This document shows, in pieces, positions 6,580-15,657 of a stretch of 64,000 bases of DNA. The stretch covers positions 1 through 64,000 of the forward strand of contig CAMGCK010000002.1 in assembly GCA_946040795.1 (NCBI GenBank), in the 5' to 3' direction. Numbering within the stretch: the stretch's first letter is position 1; every line of letters begins with the position of its first letter. The stretch comes from an uncultured Lachnospiraceae bacterium. Lineage in GTDB: Bacteria > Bacillota > Clostridia > Lachnospirales > Lachnospiraceae. Under the pieces are notes generated by a model. It ran no database searches. It was given only the letters and a program-made list of their open reading frames with translations, and was not told the DNA's origin. A program made the translations under genes and the position numbers.

Positions 6580-9144
6580 TTACCTGCAGCTGACAAAAGA
6601 ATTGCCGAAGCGCTCAAAATACTGAGAGGCGATGTCCATGAGAAGCGTTTCCGTTTCTCCGGTCTCCGGGAAGTAAACATTAACGGATGTGGTATCGTAA
6701 CCCCTGATGATCACGGCCTCGCGGTCGCCGGTGATGGCCAGGACCGGATGGCCCAGGTTGACAAAGTAGAGTACCTCGGAGAGCGTACAGCCGTACAGAT
6801 TGACGGAAGCCTCCCCACCCAGCGCGGTGTCAATAATATCGTAAGGACTCTTGCCGTTCTCCAGATCCTGCTCCACATTCGGAAGCTGCATGCCCTCCTG
6901 TGCGCAGAGGATCCGGAGGGACGCCGCCAGCGTGCCTTCCTCGTTTTCCGCGGTAAAGGGCTGAATGGAAATGGTCTTGACAAGGTCACGGGTGCCGCGG
7001 GTCCAGAGGTAATTCATTTCATCATCCACAACAACACCAAAGACCTCAAAAGCTTCATCGATGGCACGGTTGATCTCCGACTCCACATGCATCAGGCGGC
7101 CATATCCGTAAACATAATAAACGTCGGTCTGCTGATGCGTGAGACGGATGACATTGACTTCCTTATCCGATTCGTAACGCGGCACAACGGTGGAGAACTG
7201 AGAATCCGTGTTGGAACTCGTGCCGATCTGGATGTAATAACCGGTCTTCAGATCGCCGTAAGTGCGGCTCATGAGCATGGATTTTTCAGGCTCCGCGTAC
7301 AATGACTGTGTCAGGAGAAGGACATCGTCCTCCATGGACTTCAGCGTACCGATGTCATTCTTGCGTCCGCGTTTGATGGCGATGCGGTTATCCCGCACTT
7401 CCGCCGTCAGAATGTAAAAATTATCCGCGCGGTATTCCTGCTGGATCTTCAGTTTTTCATCTGTGGAAGCAATCAGCACGCGTGTCAGAAGCTGCTGCGT
7501 GTCAATGTTTGCCAGCGTGACGGAATCCTTTTCATGGCCAAAACCGTAGACAATGTCATCGCCGATGAAGTCCAGGATCTTCACATACTCCCCTTCCTCC
7601 GCGTCCACGACGATGGTTGTCTGTGAATCCATGTTCAGAATGACCAGACGCTCGGGATAGGTCAGGTTATCGCCCTCCTGCCATGCAACAACGTTTCCGC
7701 GTTCATTCATGGCGTACATGCCGGGGTAAGCGCGAATGGAGACTTCAACAGTCTCACCGGAATTCAGGTCAATGGAATAAATACCGTCACCGTAACGAAG
7801 ATAGCAGACATCCTCATCATTGACATACGCCAGCGTACCGAGGTCGGTCATCAGCATCTGCTCCGACTGGTATACCGGCATGAAGAAAAGCCGCTCCGTG
7901 GCATTGTTTTTGGCGTCATAACGATAAAAACAAATGCCCACCTGGCCTTCATAACTGCCGCGGTTCATATAACCATAGACCATGTAGTCCACGGATCCGT
8001 CATTCTCCACGCGAACGACCTGGACCGCATGATGGTCATATTCAGACCGGCCGGTGGTGTCCTGATCATCCTGAAAACTGAAGATCAGGCTCATGGAATT
8101 CAGTTTGCTGTTGTAGCTCCAGATATTGCGGTTTTCAACAAATACCGTGAAGGTACGGTCATCGGAGTTCTTGACCTGCGTCTCTCCGCTTCCGATGCCC
8201 AGGCCGATACGGCCGTTCTCACTGGTCGCCATTTCCACACTGAACTTCTGCTCCAGTGTACGATAATAATCCAGCAGATACACCTTTTCCGAACGAAAAC
8301 GCGCGCAGAAGAATTCCGAAACGGAGTAGTTCTTCCAGGTATCGTCGTCTTCAATGCGGATGTCATATTCCAGCATGACAGAGATCTGCGTGGGAGAAAG
8401 CTCGGTGATGCGGGTGGTAACGTCCCTGCCGCGCTCCACATTCAGGTTTCCGTATGTGAACATGGTGTACTTGGATGTCAGCGTCGTATAATAGTAATCC
8501 GTCGTGGTGGACGCGTCGTCCGGGCGGATGTAGTTGACAATGAAGGAAGCAGCCTTGTCCCGATCATAGGTAGCCTCTGAAAACTCCTGCGCGAAGGACA
8601 TCAGCCGGTCTGCGTACATGGTCTTTGCATAGAGCACACGGGCATAATAATAGATCTCCCGCCCGTCCGCTGTCACTTCCAGGATCAGACGATATTCACG
8701 TCCGCTCTCCAACAGATCGGAGAAACGAAGCGTCGTCGTGAAAACGCCCTCGGAGATATTGGCATCAATGGTGCCGCCATCCAGATAGGATGTATCATCC
8801 AGACTTCTCAGCTGGTAACTCAGTTTGGAAATGGTCCGTCCGCAGGACTGCACATCGATGTCCAGCGTCTTTTCGTCACTCAGCGGGACGATGACATCGC
8901 GCATTCCGGCGTTATCCATCTCATTCACATAACCAAAGAGGTCCGTGGAGTACGCGCCGTCGATGTAAGAAAGCGAAACGACCGGAAGGGATGCGCCCGC
9001 CATCTGCGTATAGGAAGCGCTGCTGTCCTTTTTGGTAATGATCGCAACGGCAATTACAATACCGATGATTACTATGAGAAGAAGGGCCAGCACCAGAAAA
9101 CGCGGGAGCACATTCTTCTTCTTTTTCTTTTTCTTATTAGCCAC
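6580..9144 (-). CDS. large membrane-anchored protein, propeller-like with C39-like end
   Basis: About 854 residues, function unknown. I choose the GTG at 9144 (then ANKKKKKKK) because AAAGGA lies six bases ahead; the TTG seven codons upstream has no such site. After seven lysines a single hydrophobic segment (about residues 12-37) anchors it with the bulk outside. The middle is rich in beta-strand patterns with repeated aromatic and acidic turns, like a propeller. The last 120 residues, from SLRILCAQEG to GHPVLAITGDREAVIIRGYD, resemble the papain-like C39 fold, but where peptidases have a His before the V-I-x-G-Y-D strand there is Glu-Ala, so it may be inactive. First gene of the operon leading to HAD, SpoU and CPBP. 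Confidence 0.7.
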   Translation of the reverse strand: MANKKKKKKKNVLPRFLVLALLLIVIIGIVIAVAIITKKDSSASYTQMAGASLPVVSLSYIDGAYSTDLFGYVNEMDNAGMRDVIVPLSDEKTLDIDVQSCGRTISKLSYQLRSLDDTSYLDGGTIDANISEGVFTTTLRFSDLLESGREYRLILEVTADGREIYYYARVLYAKTMYADRLMSFAQEFSEATYDRDKAASFIVNYIRPDDASTTTDYYYTTLTSKYTMFTYGNLNVERGRDVTTRITELSPTQISVMLEYDIRIEDDDTWKNYSVSEFFCARFRSEKVYLLDYYRTLEQKFSVEMATSENGRIGLGIGSGETQVKNSDDRTFTVFVENRNIWSYNSKLNSMSLIFSFQDDQDTTGRSEYDHHAVQVVRVENDGSVDYMVYGYMNRGSYEGQVGICFYRYDAKNNATERLFFMPVYQSEQMLMTDLGTLAYVNDEDVCYLRYGDGIYSIDLNSGETVEVSIRAYPGMYAMNERGNVVAWQEGDNLTYPERLVILNMDSQTTIVVDAEEGEYVKILDFIGDDIVYGFGHEKDSVTLANIDTQQLLTRVLIASTDEKLKIQQEYRADNFYILTAEVRDNRIAIKRGRKNDIGTLKSMEDDVLLLTQSLYAEPEKSMLMSRTYGDLKTGYYIQIGTSSNTDSQFSTVVPRYESDKEVNVIRLTHQQTDVYYVYGYGRLMHVESEINRAIDEAFEVFGVVVDDEMNYLWTRGTRDLVKTISIQPFTAENEEGTLAASLRILCAQEGMQLPNVEQDLENGKSPYDIIDTALGGEASVNLYGCTLSEVLYFVNLGHPVLAITGDREAVIIRGYDTTSVNVYFPETGETETLLMDIASQYFERFGNSFVSCR

Positions 9145-9216
9145 AGATTGTCCTTTATATTTCAATTACAGATTTTACTTTGATATGGACAGGGTTTAAC
9201 ACTATCCTGATTTATC

Positions 9217-9245
9217 ATTGTACAAAAAAAGGCGGTGAAGTGCAA
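9217..9245 (-). promoter_or_regulatory. promoter of the 854-residue-protein operon
   Basis: On the minus strand TTGCAC (9240-9245) and TACAAT (9217-9222) are separated by 17 bases. The -35 box lies in the loop of the terminator hairpin of the upstream PHP gene. Confidence 0.65.
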
Positions 9246-9257
9246 GTCTTCACTGCC
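9224..9257 (-). terminator. intrinsic terminator of PHP phosphatase gene
   Basis: A ten-base stem with one mismatch (9231-9240 with 9248-9257), seven-base loop, followed on the minus strand by seven T (9230-9224). It stands just after the stop codon at 9268. Confidence 0.85.
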
Positions 9258-9267
9258 CTGTTCTCTG

Positions 9268-10038
9268 TTAAATTCGTATCATTTGAGGAAGGATCCGCTT
9301 AACATGGTGCTCCTCCAGATAGGCTTCGATCTTTTTTACGGTTTCCCGATCCAGATAGACCTCCGGCGTATGGGCGTCCAGACCGATTACGGCCGTTGCC
9401 CCTTCCTCACCGGCGATCTTCCAGAAAAGATCACGCGGATAATGGCGCTTCTCAAAGAAGCCCAGCCGGTTCAGCTCCAGCGGATAACCCAGCTTCACAA
9501 CCTCGCGTATAAACGAGCGAATACGTTCTTCATAGGCCTTATCATCCCCGGTAAATCGAATGATGTCCGGATGTGCCACATAGCTGAAAAGGCCCGTTTT
9601 TAAGCCTTTCAGGACCAGTTCCAGGTATTTATCCAAGCGTTCCACACTGTCCGACGCTGCAGAGGTTCCTTCCCGGTACACATGCTCATTCCCGAGGAAA
9701 TGCTGACCGAGGATCAGATACTCCGCGCCCTGAGACCTGGCATAGGAAAGCATGTCCTCAAAATTCTCTTCGTAGTATTCCATCTCAAAGCCGATGTGGA
9801 TCGCGATCCGATCCTTGAATTCTTCCCGAAGCGCACGCAGACTTTCAAAATATCCCGGTGTATCCGCATGACTCACACGATAACCGGATTCCTTTCCGTC
9901 CGCAGTCATAAACGGCGCGTGATCGGAAAAACCGATCTCGCGAAAACCGGCCTTGACTGCATTTTCCACGTATTCACGATCCTCGCCGGATGCATGACCG
10001 CAGCGCCGGGTATGTGTATGAAGATTGATATCGATCAT
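9268..10038 (-). CDS. PHP-family histidinol-phosphatase-like phosphoesterase
   Basis: A 256-residue PHP (polymerase and histidinol phosphatase) enzyme. The N-terminal metal-binding motif H-T-H (residues 7-9) is followed by RRCGHASG, and FSDHAP, GFEMEYY, GQHF, AHPDII and GLDAHTP supply the remaining His, Asp and Glu ligands expected for a multi-metal site in a TIM-like barrel. This is the HisK type found in Firmicutes, which hydrolyses histidinol phosphate in histidine synthesis, but no his genes are near, so another phosphate ester is possible. The start at MIDINLH is set by GGGAGG six bases upstream; an in-frame extension to 10161 would run into the end of rplQ. Confidence 0.85.
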   Translation of the reverse strand: MIDINLHTHTRRCGHASGEDREYVENAVKAGFREIGFSDHAPFMTADGKESGYRVSHADTPGYFESLRALREEFKDRIAIHIGFEMEYYEENFEDMLSYARSQGAEYLILGQHFLGNEHVYREGTSAASDSVERLDKYLELVLKGLKTGLFSYVAHPDIIRFTGDDKAYEERIRSFIREVVKLGYPLELNRLGFFEKRHYPRDLFWKIAGEEGATAVIGLDAHTPEVYLDRETVKKIEAYLEEHHVKRILPQMIRI

Positions 10039-10083
10039 TTCTGCCTCCCAGAACGCCTCTTCCGGCAGCTGCCGGAAAAGGAA

Positions 10084-10113
10084 ACAGCCGCAGCAGTTAC
10101 CTGCCGCGGCTGT
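10084..10113 (-). terminator. terminator of the ribosomal operon
   Basis: Inverted repeat acagccgcagcag / ctgccgcggctgt (13-base stem with one mismatch, 4-base loop), then TTTCCTTTTCC on the minus strand. It closes the alpha operon 14 bases after the rplQ stop. Confidence 0.75.
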
Positions 10114-10126
10114 ACTTAAACTCTCA

Positions 10127-10663
10127 TTAAACAAGCTCAAGTAAAACTTCCATAGCTGCATCGCCCTTGCGCTGTCCGATCTTTACGATACGGGTGTAGC
10201 CACCGTTGCGGTTAGCGTACTTCGGAGCAAGCTCCTCAAACAGCTTCTTCGGCATGTCAACTTCCTTGGTAAGCTTCTTCTTGCCTTTGTTCTCAGTCGG
10301 AACCTCAGTTACACCGTAAAGAACTTCAAGCATCTTTCTGCGTGCATGAAGTCTGGACGGCTGGTCCTTCTTGATGGTCTTCTCAACGGTGTCATAAACG
10401 GTAACCTTCTTGCCGTCTACAACTTCCTTAACACGCTTGCCGTTCTTATCCTTCTGAGCGACTTTAGCCTGTACGGTAACCGTATCGAAGTTATCTCTTT
10501 CCTTAACAGCGAGCGCGATCAGGCCCTCTGCAACCTTACGTACTTCCTTAGCCTTAGCTTCAGTGGTAACGATCTTACCATTGTAAAGAAGTGCGGTTAC
10601 CTGGTTGCGGATGAGAGCTTTTCTCTGAGCGGACGTTCTGCCAAGCTTTCTATATCCTGCCAT
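10127..10663 (-). CDS. rplQ: 50S ribosomal protein L17
   Basis: L17, 178 residues, a large-subunit protein near the exit tunnel. The N-terminus ([20 protein letters not shown]) and C-terminal [17 protein letters not shown] are diagnostic. It is about 55-60 residues longer than the 120-residue bacillar form because a Lys-rich segment (roughly residues 70-130) is inserted between the two halves. Last gene of the alpha operon, behind rpoA, and followed by a terminator. Confidence 0.97.
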   Translation of the reverse strand: MAGYRKLGRTSAQRKALIRNQVTALLYNGKIVTTEAKAKEVRKVAEGLIALAVKERDNFDTVTVQAKVAQKDKNGKRVKEVVDGKKVTVYDTVEKTIKKDQPSRLHARRKMLEVLYGVTEVPTENKGKKKLTKEVDMPKKLFEELAPKYANRNGGYTRIVKIGQRKGDAAMEVLLELV

Positions 10664-10678
10664 TTTAACTATCCTCCG

Positions 10679-11638
10679 TTACTCTTCACTGGTGCTTAAG
10701 GATAAGCCCAGATCCTTTAATTTCGCAAGAACCTCTTCCAATGACTTGCGGCCAAGGTTTCTGACCTTCATCATTTCATCTGAAGTCTTGCTGCATAATT
10801 CTTCAACAGTATTGATTCCGGCTCTCTTTAAGCAGTTGTAGGAACGTACGGAAAGCTCCAGTTCGTCAATGTTCATTTCCATGACCTTCTGTGCTTCGTC
10901 GTCAACCTTCTCGACCATAACTTCAGCATGCTTTGCATTTTCAGATAAGTCGATGAATAAGCTTAAATGCTCTGAAAGGACTTTCGCTGCCAGGCTGACT
11001 GCTTCATCCGGAGCAATCGTGCCGTTCGTGTAAACATCCAGGGTGAGCTTATCGTAGTCGGTCACCTGACCAACACGGGTATTCTCAACCTTCATGTTGA
11101 CGCGCTCGATCGGCGTGTAGATTGCATCGACCGGAATGACGCCGATTGCAAGATCTTCGGACTTTTTCTTGTCAGCGCCGATGTAACCGCGGCCCTTGGA
11201 AATGGTCAGCTCCATGTTGAGCTTGCAGTCCAGTCCGCCGGATAACGTAGCGATGACCTGATCCGGATTCATGATTTCAATGTCGGAATCGACCTTGATA
11301 TCTCTTGCGGTAACAACGCCTTCACCCTGATATTCGATATAAGCGACCTTGTCCTCATTCGTGCTGCTGCTGTTCTTGATAGCCAGAGACTTGACGTTCA
11401 TGATGATCTCAGTCACATCCTCTTTTACACCCGGGATGGATGAGAACTCATGAAGAACACCGTCAATCTTGATCTGGTTAACAGCTGCGCCCGGTAATGA
11501 AGAGAGCATGATTCTTCTTAAAGAGTTTCCCAGAGTCAGACCATAGCCGCGCTCTAAAGGCTCAACTACGAATCTGCCGTATCTGTTGTCTTCTGAAATC
11601 TCAGCTATTTCAATATTCGGTTTCTCGAAATCAAACAT
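10679..11638 (-). CDS. rpoA: RNA polymerase alpha subunit
   Basis: Alpha subunit, 319 residues. The N-terminal dimerisation domain (about 1-235) contains [17 protein letters not shown]; the C-terminal domain has the helix-hairpin-helix-like [13 protein letters not shown] and [16 protein letters not shown], which touches DNA UP elements and activators. I start at MFDFEKP, eight bases after AGGAGG; an upstream in-frame start would give nine extra residues not found in the family. Lies between rpsD and rplQ. Confidence 0.97.
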   Translation of the reverse strand: MFDFEKPNIEIAEISEDNRYGRFVVEPLERGYGLTLGNSLRRIMLSSLPGAAVNQIKIDGVLHEFSSIPGVKEDVTEIIMNVKSLAIKNSSSTNEDKVAYIEYQGEGVVTARDIKVDSDIEIMNPDQVIATLSGGLDCKLNMELTISKGRGYIGADKKKSEDLAIGVIPVDAIYTPIERVNMKVENTRVGQVTDYDKLTLDVYTNGTIAPDEAVSLAAKVLSEHLSLFIDLSENAKHAEVMVEKVDDEAQKVMEMNIDELELSVRSYNCLKRAGINTVEELCSKTSDEMMKVRNLGRKSLEEVLAKLKDLGLSLSTSEE

Positions 11639-11683
11639 ATTTGCCCTCCTGTTTGAATTGGGCACTCTTCATCCTGTTAGGGA

Positions 11684-12277
11684 TTACTTAGAGTACAACT
11701 CGACGATCAGCATCTCATTGACCGGAACGTCAATTTCGCTTCTGTTCGGAAGTGCTTTAACAACACCCTTGCGAGCTTCCTGATCAGCCTCTAACCATGC
11801 CGGTACAAGGCGGCCGGAAGTAACCTCTAATACATCCTTATAACGCTGAGAATCAGTCTTGGTTTCCTTGACTTCGATTACATCGCCGACGCTTACTAAG
11901 TAAGAAGGAATGTTAACGATCTTACCGTTGACAGTAATGTGTCTGTGGTCAACGATCTGTCTTGCTTCCATACGGGTTCTAGCAAGACCCAGACGGAAGA
12001 TGACATTGTCGAGGCGGCACTCAAGGGTGATCATGAGGTTGTCACCGGTCTGACCCTGCATGCGCTCTGCCTTGTTATAATAATTTCTAAACGGTTTCTC
12101 TAACACACCGTAAATGAACTTTGCCTTCTGCTTTTCACGAAGCTGAAGTGCATATTCACTCATCTTTTTATTAGCTCTCTTAGACTGTCTGTTAGACTTC
12201 TTGTCAATGCCAAGAAAAACGGGGTCTAAATCAAGAGATCTGCATTTTTTCAGCACAGGAGTTCTATCTACTGCCAT
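11684..12277 (-). CDS. rpsD: 30S ribosomal protein S4
   Basis: S4, 197 residues, a primary 16S rRNA binder. The S4 RNA-binding domain is seen at about residues 90-150 ([29 protein letters not shown]). The Zn-binding Cys cluster of some S4 proteins is absent; this is the Cys-free type. TTGGAGG lies ahead of the start. In the alpha operon between rpsK and rpoA. Confidence 0.97.
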   Translation of the reverse strand: MAVDRTPVLKKCRSLDLDPVFLGIDKKSNRQSKRANKKMSEYALQLREKQKAKFIYGVLEKPFRNYYNKAERMQGQTGDNLMITLECRLDNVIFRLGLARTRMEARQIVDHRHITVNGKIVNIPSYLVSVGDVIEVKETKTDSQRYKDVLEVTSGRLVPAWLEADQEARKGVVKALPNRSEIDVPVNEMLIVELYSK

Positions 12278-12294
12278 CTTTAATACACCTCCAA

Positions 12295-12693
12295 TTATAC
12301 TCTTCTACGCTTCGGCGGGCGGCATCCGTTATGCGGAACCGGAGTTACGTCGCGAATGCTGGTTACTTCCAGACCAGTTGCCTGTAATGCACGAATCGCT
12401 GCCTCACGTCCAGAACCGGGTCCCTTGACGAATACATCAACGAACTTCAGTCCATGTATTAAAGCTGCCTTGGTAGCGGTTTCCGCTGCCATCTGAGCTG
12501 CGTAAGGAGTAGATTTTCTTGAACCTTTGAAGCCAAGGCCACCGGCACTAGCCCAGGAAATAGCATTACCCTGAGCGTCAGTTAACGTTACGATCGTATT
12601 GTTAAAAGATGCCTGAATATGTGCCTGTCCGCGTTCAACGTTTTTCTTGACACGCTTCTTTGTCACTTTCTTAGTTGACACTTTCTTTGCCAT
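12295..12693 (-). CDS. rpsK: 30S ribosomal protein S11
   Basis: S11, 132 residues, part of the platform of the small subunit. Recognised by [34 protein letters not shown] and the end [17 protein letters not shown]. The basic N-terminus is slightly longer than usual. Separated from rpsM by an unusually long foldable spacer. Confidence 0.97.
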   Translation of the reverse strand: MAKKVSTKKVTKKRVKKNVERGQAHIQASFNNTIVTLTDAQGNAISWASAGGLGFKGSRKSTPYAAQMAAETATKAALIHGLKFVDVFVKGPGSGREAAIRALQATGLEVTSIRDVTPVPHNGCRPPKRRRV

Positions 12694-12845
12694 TTTAAAA
12701 CTAACCTCCCCTATGGGTTCTTCCTTATTTGGTCTGCAGGACTTTTCCTGCCTTACAAAGACTTTGCAGTCTCTTGCTACGGAAATAAGTTCACATCATG
12801 ATGCCTTGTTGAAATGGATCAACCGGCAGAGGTCATGAATAAAAA
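12694..12845 (-). promoter_or_regulatory. structured spacer between rpsM and rpsK
   Basis: A 152-base gap in an otherwise tight operon, without a gene. It holds two clear hairpins: GCAGGA/TCCTGC with a four-base loop (12736-12751) and AGACT/AGTCT closing a GCAA tetraloop in the minus-strand RNA (12759-12772). Both lie upstream of the rpsK ribosome-binding site, so a role in rpsK translation or RNA processing is possible. No U-tract follows, so it is not an intrinsic terminator. Confidence 0.5.
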
Positions 12846-13217
12846 TTATTTCTTCTTGTTTGCCACGGTCTTCTTCGGACCCTTACGGGTACGGGCATTG
12901 TTCTTCGTATTCTGACCACGAACAGGTAAACCTCTTCTGTGGCGAATACCTCTGTAGCATCCGACTTCCTGAAGTCTCTTGATGTTCATGGCAACTTCTC
13001 TTCTTAAGTCACCTTCTACTAACATCTCGGACTCATCGATAACGCGCGCGATTGCTGCAACTTCTTCATCTGTCAGATCCTTGACACGAGTGTCCGGATT
13101 AACATTGGCTGCTGCGAGGATCTTATTAGCGCTGGTACGGCCAATGCCGTAAACGTACGTAAGACCAATCTCGATACGCTTATCTCTCGGTAAATCTACA
13201 CCTGAAATACGAGCCAT
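12846..13217 (-). CDS. rpsM: 30S ribosomal protein S13
   Basis: S13, 123 residues, in the head of the small subunit near the P-site tRNA. The N-terminus [20 protein letters not shown], the helix-turn-helix-like [12 protein letters not shown] and the basic tail [21 protein letters not shown] identify it. Stands between rpmJ and rpsK. Confidence 0.97.
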   Translation of the reverse strand: MARISGVDLPRDKRIEIGLTYVYGIGRTSANKILAAANVNPDTRVKDLTDEEVAAIARVIDESEMLVEGDLRREVAMNIKRLQEVGCYRGIRHRRGLPVRGQNTKNNARTRKGPKKTVANKKK

Positions 13218-13276
13218 GTGTGTTGTGAACCTCCTTTTGTTCTTTGTTCTGTGTGGGTCTTACCCACAGGCTTTGA

Positions 13277-13390
13277 TCAGCCCTGTCTCTGTTTGTGCTT
13301 CGGGTTTTCGCAGATGATACGTACAGTACCTTTTCTCTTGATAACCTTGCACTTCTCACAGATCGGCTTCACGGAAGATCTTACCTTCAT
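13277..13390 (-). CDS. rpmJ: 50S ribosomal protein L36
   Basis: A 37-residue zinc-ribbon protein beginning [15 protein letters not shown] and ending KHKQRQG. Cys11, Cys14, Cys27 and His32 form the zinc site, so this is the C+ (zinc-binding) form. It lies between infA and rpsM, as in most Firmicutes, and follows a strong promoter at 13461-13489. Confidence 0.95.
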   Translation of the reverse strand: MKVRSSVKPICEKCKVIKRKGTVRIICENPKHKQRQG

Positions 13391-13460
13391 TGTTTCTTCT
13401 CCTTTCTGCCTGTTCTGCCTTAAAAATGGGCATAATTCGCTCTTGTACGCGAACCATAAT

Positions 13461-13489
13461 AATATAACATGCCCCGCTTTTTAAGTCAA
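13461..13489 (-). promoter_or_regulatory. internal promoter of the alpha operon
   Basis: Minus strand TTGACT (13484-13489), 17-base spacer, TATATT (13461-13466). It would drive rpmJ, rpsM, rpsK, rpsD, rpoA and rplQ apart from the upstream spc genes. Confidence 0.75.
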
Positions 13490-13504
13490 CACTAAATTAA
13501 CTGT

Positions 13505-13523
13505 AATCGAAAAAATTTCGATT
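13505..13523 (-). terminator. short hairpin at the end of infA
   Basis: Stem aatcgaa / ttcgatt overlapping the infA stop codon. There is no good T run after it on the minus strand, so it may act only as a weak terminator or RNA 3'-end protector ahead of the alpha-operon promoter. Confidence 0.4.
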
Positions 13524-13740
13524 ATTTATCTCTCCAGATGATACGGCCTTTGGTCAGATCATAGGGTGACATTTCAAGGGTAACCTTATCGCCCGGTAAG
13601 ATGCGGATGTAGTTCATTCTGAGCTTACCACTGATGGTAGCCAGGATCTTGTGGCCGTTCGGCAGTTCCACCTGGAACATTGCGTTCGGCAGTTTTTCAA
13701 CAACGGTGCCTTCAATTTCAATTACGTCTGCTTTGGACAT
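13522..13740 (-). CDS. infA: translation initiation factor IF-1
   Basis: IF-1, 72 residues, an OB-fold protein that occupies the A site during initiation. The sequence [20 protein letters not shown] and the end [14 protein letters not shown] are diagnostic. Lies downstream of the KOW gene and upstream of the alpha-operon promoter. Confidence 0.97.
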   Translation of the reverse strand: MSKADVIEIEGTVVEKLPNAMFQVELPNGHKILATISGKLRMNYIRILPGDKVTLEMSPYDLTKGRIIWRDK

Positions 13741-13759
13741 GTGAACCTCCAGATAATGA

Positions 13760-14029
13760 TCAGTTTTTGAGTTGTTTCCGATATTCCTTTAATGCGTGTC
13801 GGATCTCTTCATCCGTTACCCTTCCGCCCTCTTCAAGGCGTCCGGCAAATAATACCGTTTCTGTTTCTTCAAGGTGCTTCCGGTTCTTCTTTTTGGGAAC
13901 TTCCTGTTTTTTCAGATGCCCGTCCGTCAGAAGAACTCTTCCGCCCTGTTCTCCGATGACCATGTAATACATGCCTTCATCATGGCCGCTTATCGATCGA
14001 ACGATCCGGCCTCTTTCACAGGGCTGCAT
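13760..14029 (-). CDS. KOW-domain RNA-binding protein
   Basis: A small protein of 89 residues starting [12 protein letters not shown]. The KOW-like strand motif [20 protein letters not shown] is followed by a basic stretch ([13 protein letters not shown]) and an acidic helical tail. Genes of this kind between map and infA are common in Clostridia and are thought to bind ribosomal RNA. I start at the ATG just after the map stop, seven bases behind AGAGG; an earlier in-frame start would overlap map by 20 bases. Confidence 0.8.
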   Translation of the reverse strand: MQPCERGRIVRSISGHDEGMYYMVIGEQGGRVLLTDGHLKKQEVPKKKNRKHLEETETVLFAGRLEEGGRVTDEEIRHALKEYRKQLKN

Positions 14030-14030
14030 G

Positions 14031-14801
14031 TCATACCTCTTTTCCGTCACGGTAAAGCGTCAGAATTTCAGGCTCACCTTCCGTAATCAGGACTGTATTT
14101 TCGTAATGCGCGGACTTGGAGCCGTCCCGGGTAACACAGGTCCAGTCATCGTCCAGGATCCGGACCTGCCAGGTTCCTGCATCGATCATCGGCTCAATGG
14201 CGAGCGTCATTCCGGGACGAAGCAGAATGCCCTTACCCGGGATCTTGAAATTCGGGATCTGCGGATCTTCGTGAAGCTTGGTTCCGATGCCGTGGCCAAC
14301 CATGTCACGGACAACACCGAAGCCAAAGGATTCCGCGTATTTCTGGATCGCCGCTGAGATGTCATGCAGATGATTTCCGGCCTTGGCAAACTTCATGCCT
14401 TCAAAGAAACTCTGCTTTGTGACATCAATGAGAAGCTGATCCTCTTTGGAGATCTTTCCAACACCGTGTGTACGGGCTGCATCGGAATGATAGCCCTGAT
14501 AGATGAGTCCCATGTCAATGCCGACGATGTCACCTTCCTTCAGGATCTTCTCCTTGGAAGGAATACCGTGAACAACAACTTCATTGACCGACGCGCAGAT
14601 CGTTGCGGGATACCCGTAAAGATGCAGGAAGTTCGGCTTGCAGCCAAACGACTCGATCATGTCATAGGCTTTCTTGTCAAGTTCCCAGGTTGATACACCG
14701 GGCTTGATCATTTTTCCGATTTCATCATGCACGATTGCAAGCAGTCTGCAGGATTCCCGCATCAGCTCGATCTCGTGCTGAGATTTAATGGTCACTGCCA
14801 T
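14031..14801 (-). CDS. map: methionine aminopeptidase, type I
   Basis: MetAP, 256 residues, removes the initiator Met from new proteins. The five metal ligands of the pita-bread fold can be placed: Asp in VGIDMGL, Asp in HSDAARTHGVG, His in GHGIGTKLHE, Glu in AIEPM and Glu near the end (HYENTVLIT). No N-terminal zinc-finger extension is present. Between adk and the KOW gene. Confidence 0.96.
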   Translation of the reverse strand: MAVTIKSQHEIELMRESCRLLAIVHDEIGKMIKPGVSTWELDKKAYDMIESFGCKPNFLHLYGYPATICASVNEVVVHGIPSKEKILKEGDIVGIDMGLIYQGYHSDAARTHGVGKISKEDQLLIDVTKQSFFEGMKFAKAGNHLHDISAAIQKYAESFGFGVVRDMVGHGIGTKLHEDPQIPNFKIPGKGILLRPGMTLAIEPMIDAGTWQVRILDDDWTCVTRDGSKSAHYENTVLITEGEPEILTLYRDGKEV

Positions 14802-14804
14802 TTT

Positions 14805-15449
14805 TTATGCCTCCAGAATTGCGAGGATATCGCTGAAGACTTCGTTCAGGTCCTTGTCACCGTCTACGGTCTTCAGGATTCCCTTTTCATCATAGTAATC
14901 GATCAGCGGCTGAGTCTGTGCATGGTATACATCCAGACGCTTCTGAACGGTTGCCGGTTCATCATCGGCGCGAAGAATCAGTTCAGAACCACAGGTATCG
15001 CAGATGCCTTCCTGCTTCGGCGCCATGTACTTGACATGATACGTTGCGCCGCAGTTCGGGCATGCACGGCGTCCGCCCATACGGGTGACGATCTTCTCAT
15101 CCTGAACATCGACATTGATCGCAAAATCCAGTGCGTCATTTAATGAAGCAAGCGCTTCCGTGAGGCAGGTCGCCTGCGGAATGGTACGCGGGAAACCATC
15201 CAGAATATAACCGTTCTTACAATCTTCCTGCTGGATGCGGTCAACGACCAGATTTGTGGTCAGTTCATCCGGAACCAGAAGGCCCTGATCCATGTATTCC
15301 TTGGCTTTCTTGCCAAGCTCCGTACCGTTCTTGATATTGGCACGGAAGATATCGCCGGTGGAGATGTGCGGAATACCGTACTTATCAGCGATCTTAATAG
15401 CCTGGGTACCCTTACCGGCACCGGGTGCACCTAACATAACAATCTTCAT
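14805..15449 (-). CDS. adk: adenylate kinase (zinc-binding LID)
   Basis: Adenylate kinase, 214 residues: ATP + AMP to 2 ADP. The P-loop is [11 protein letters not shown] near residues 7-17, the NMP-binding part contains STGDIFRA, and the LID carries four cysteines ([13 protein letters not shown]...CDTCGSEL) as in zinc-stabilised clostridial enzymes. I start at [10 protein letters not shown] behind AAGGAGAG; a longer in-frame reading to 15602 covers the structured spacer and is not conserved. Confidence 0.96.
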   Translation of the reverse strand: MKIVMLGAPGAGKGTQAIKIADKYGIPHISTGDIFRANIKNGTELGKKAKEYMDQGLLVPDELTTNLVVDRIQQEDCKNGYILDGFPRTIPQATCLTEALASLNDALDFAINVDVQDEKIVTRMGGRRACPNCGATYHVKYMAPKQEGICDTCGSELILRADDEPATVQKRLDVYHAQTQPLIDYYDEKGILKTVDGDKDLNEVFSDILAILEA

Positions 15450-15657
15450 AATACTCTCCTTGTATGCGGGTGTATATGACATAAATGCCCACAGGTCCGC
15501 ATAGAGCGGGGACCATGACAGGCCGTGAGCATTCCGTTTTCCAATTTCGGGCTGTAAATAGCAAAAACAGGCCATCCTCAGCTGACGCTTTGAATGGCCC
15601 ATTTTTCAGCAGCGGCTTTCTGTTTGATCATGAACGCAGCTGCTTAAGTTTCTTTCA
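15450..15657 (-). promoter_or_regulatory. structured spacer between secY and adk
   Basis: 208 bases without a credible gene. In the minus-strand RNA, GGCCAT...ATGGCC followed by TGTTTTTGC (about 15568-15605) looks like a weak terminator, and GGTCC-CCGC-TCTAT-GCGGACC (about 15495-15518) is a second hairpin closer to adk. A partial terminator reducing expression beyond secY is plausible. Confidence 0.45.

Noticed and set aside
10039..10126. N-terminal extension of the PHP phosphatase up to 10161
   Set aside because: It would overlap the rplQ end and its terminator; the strong ribosome-binding site lies directly before MIDINLH.
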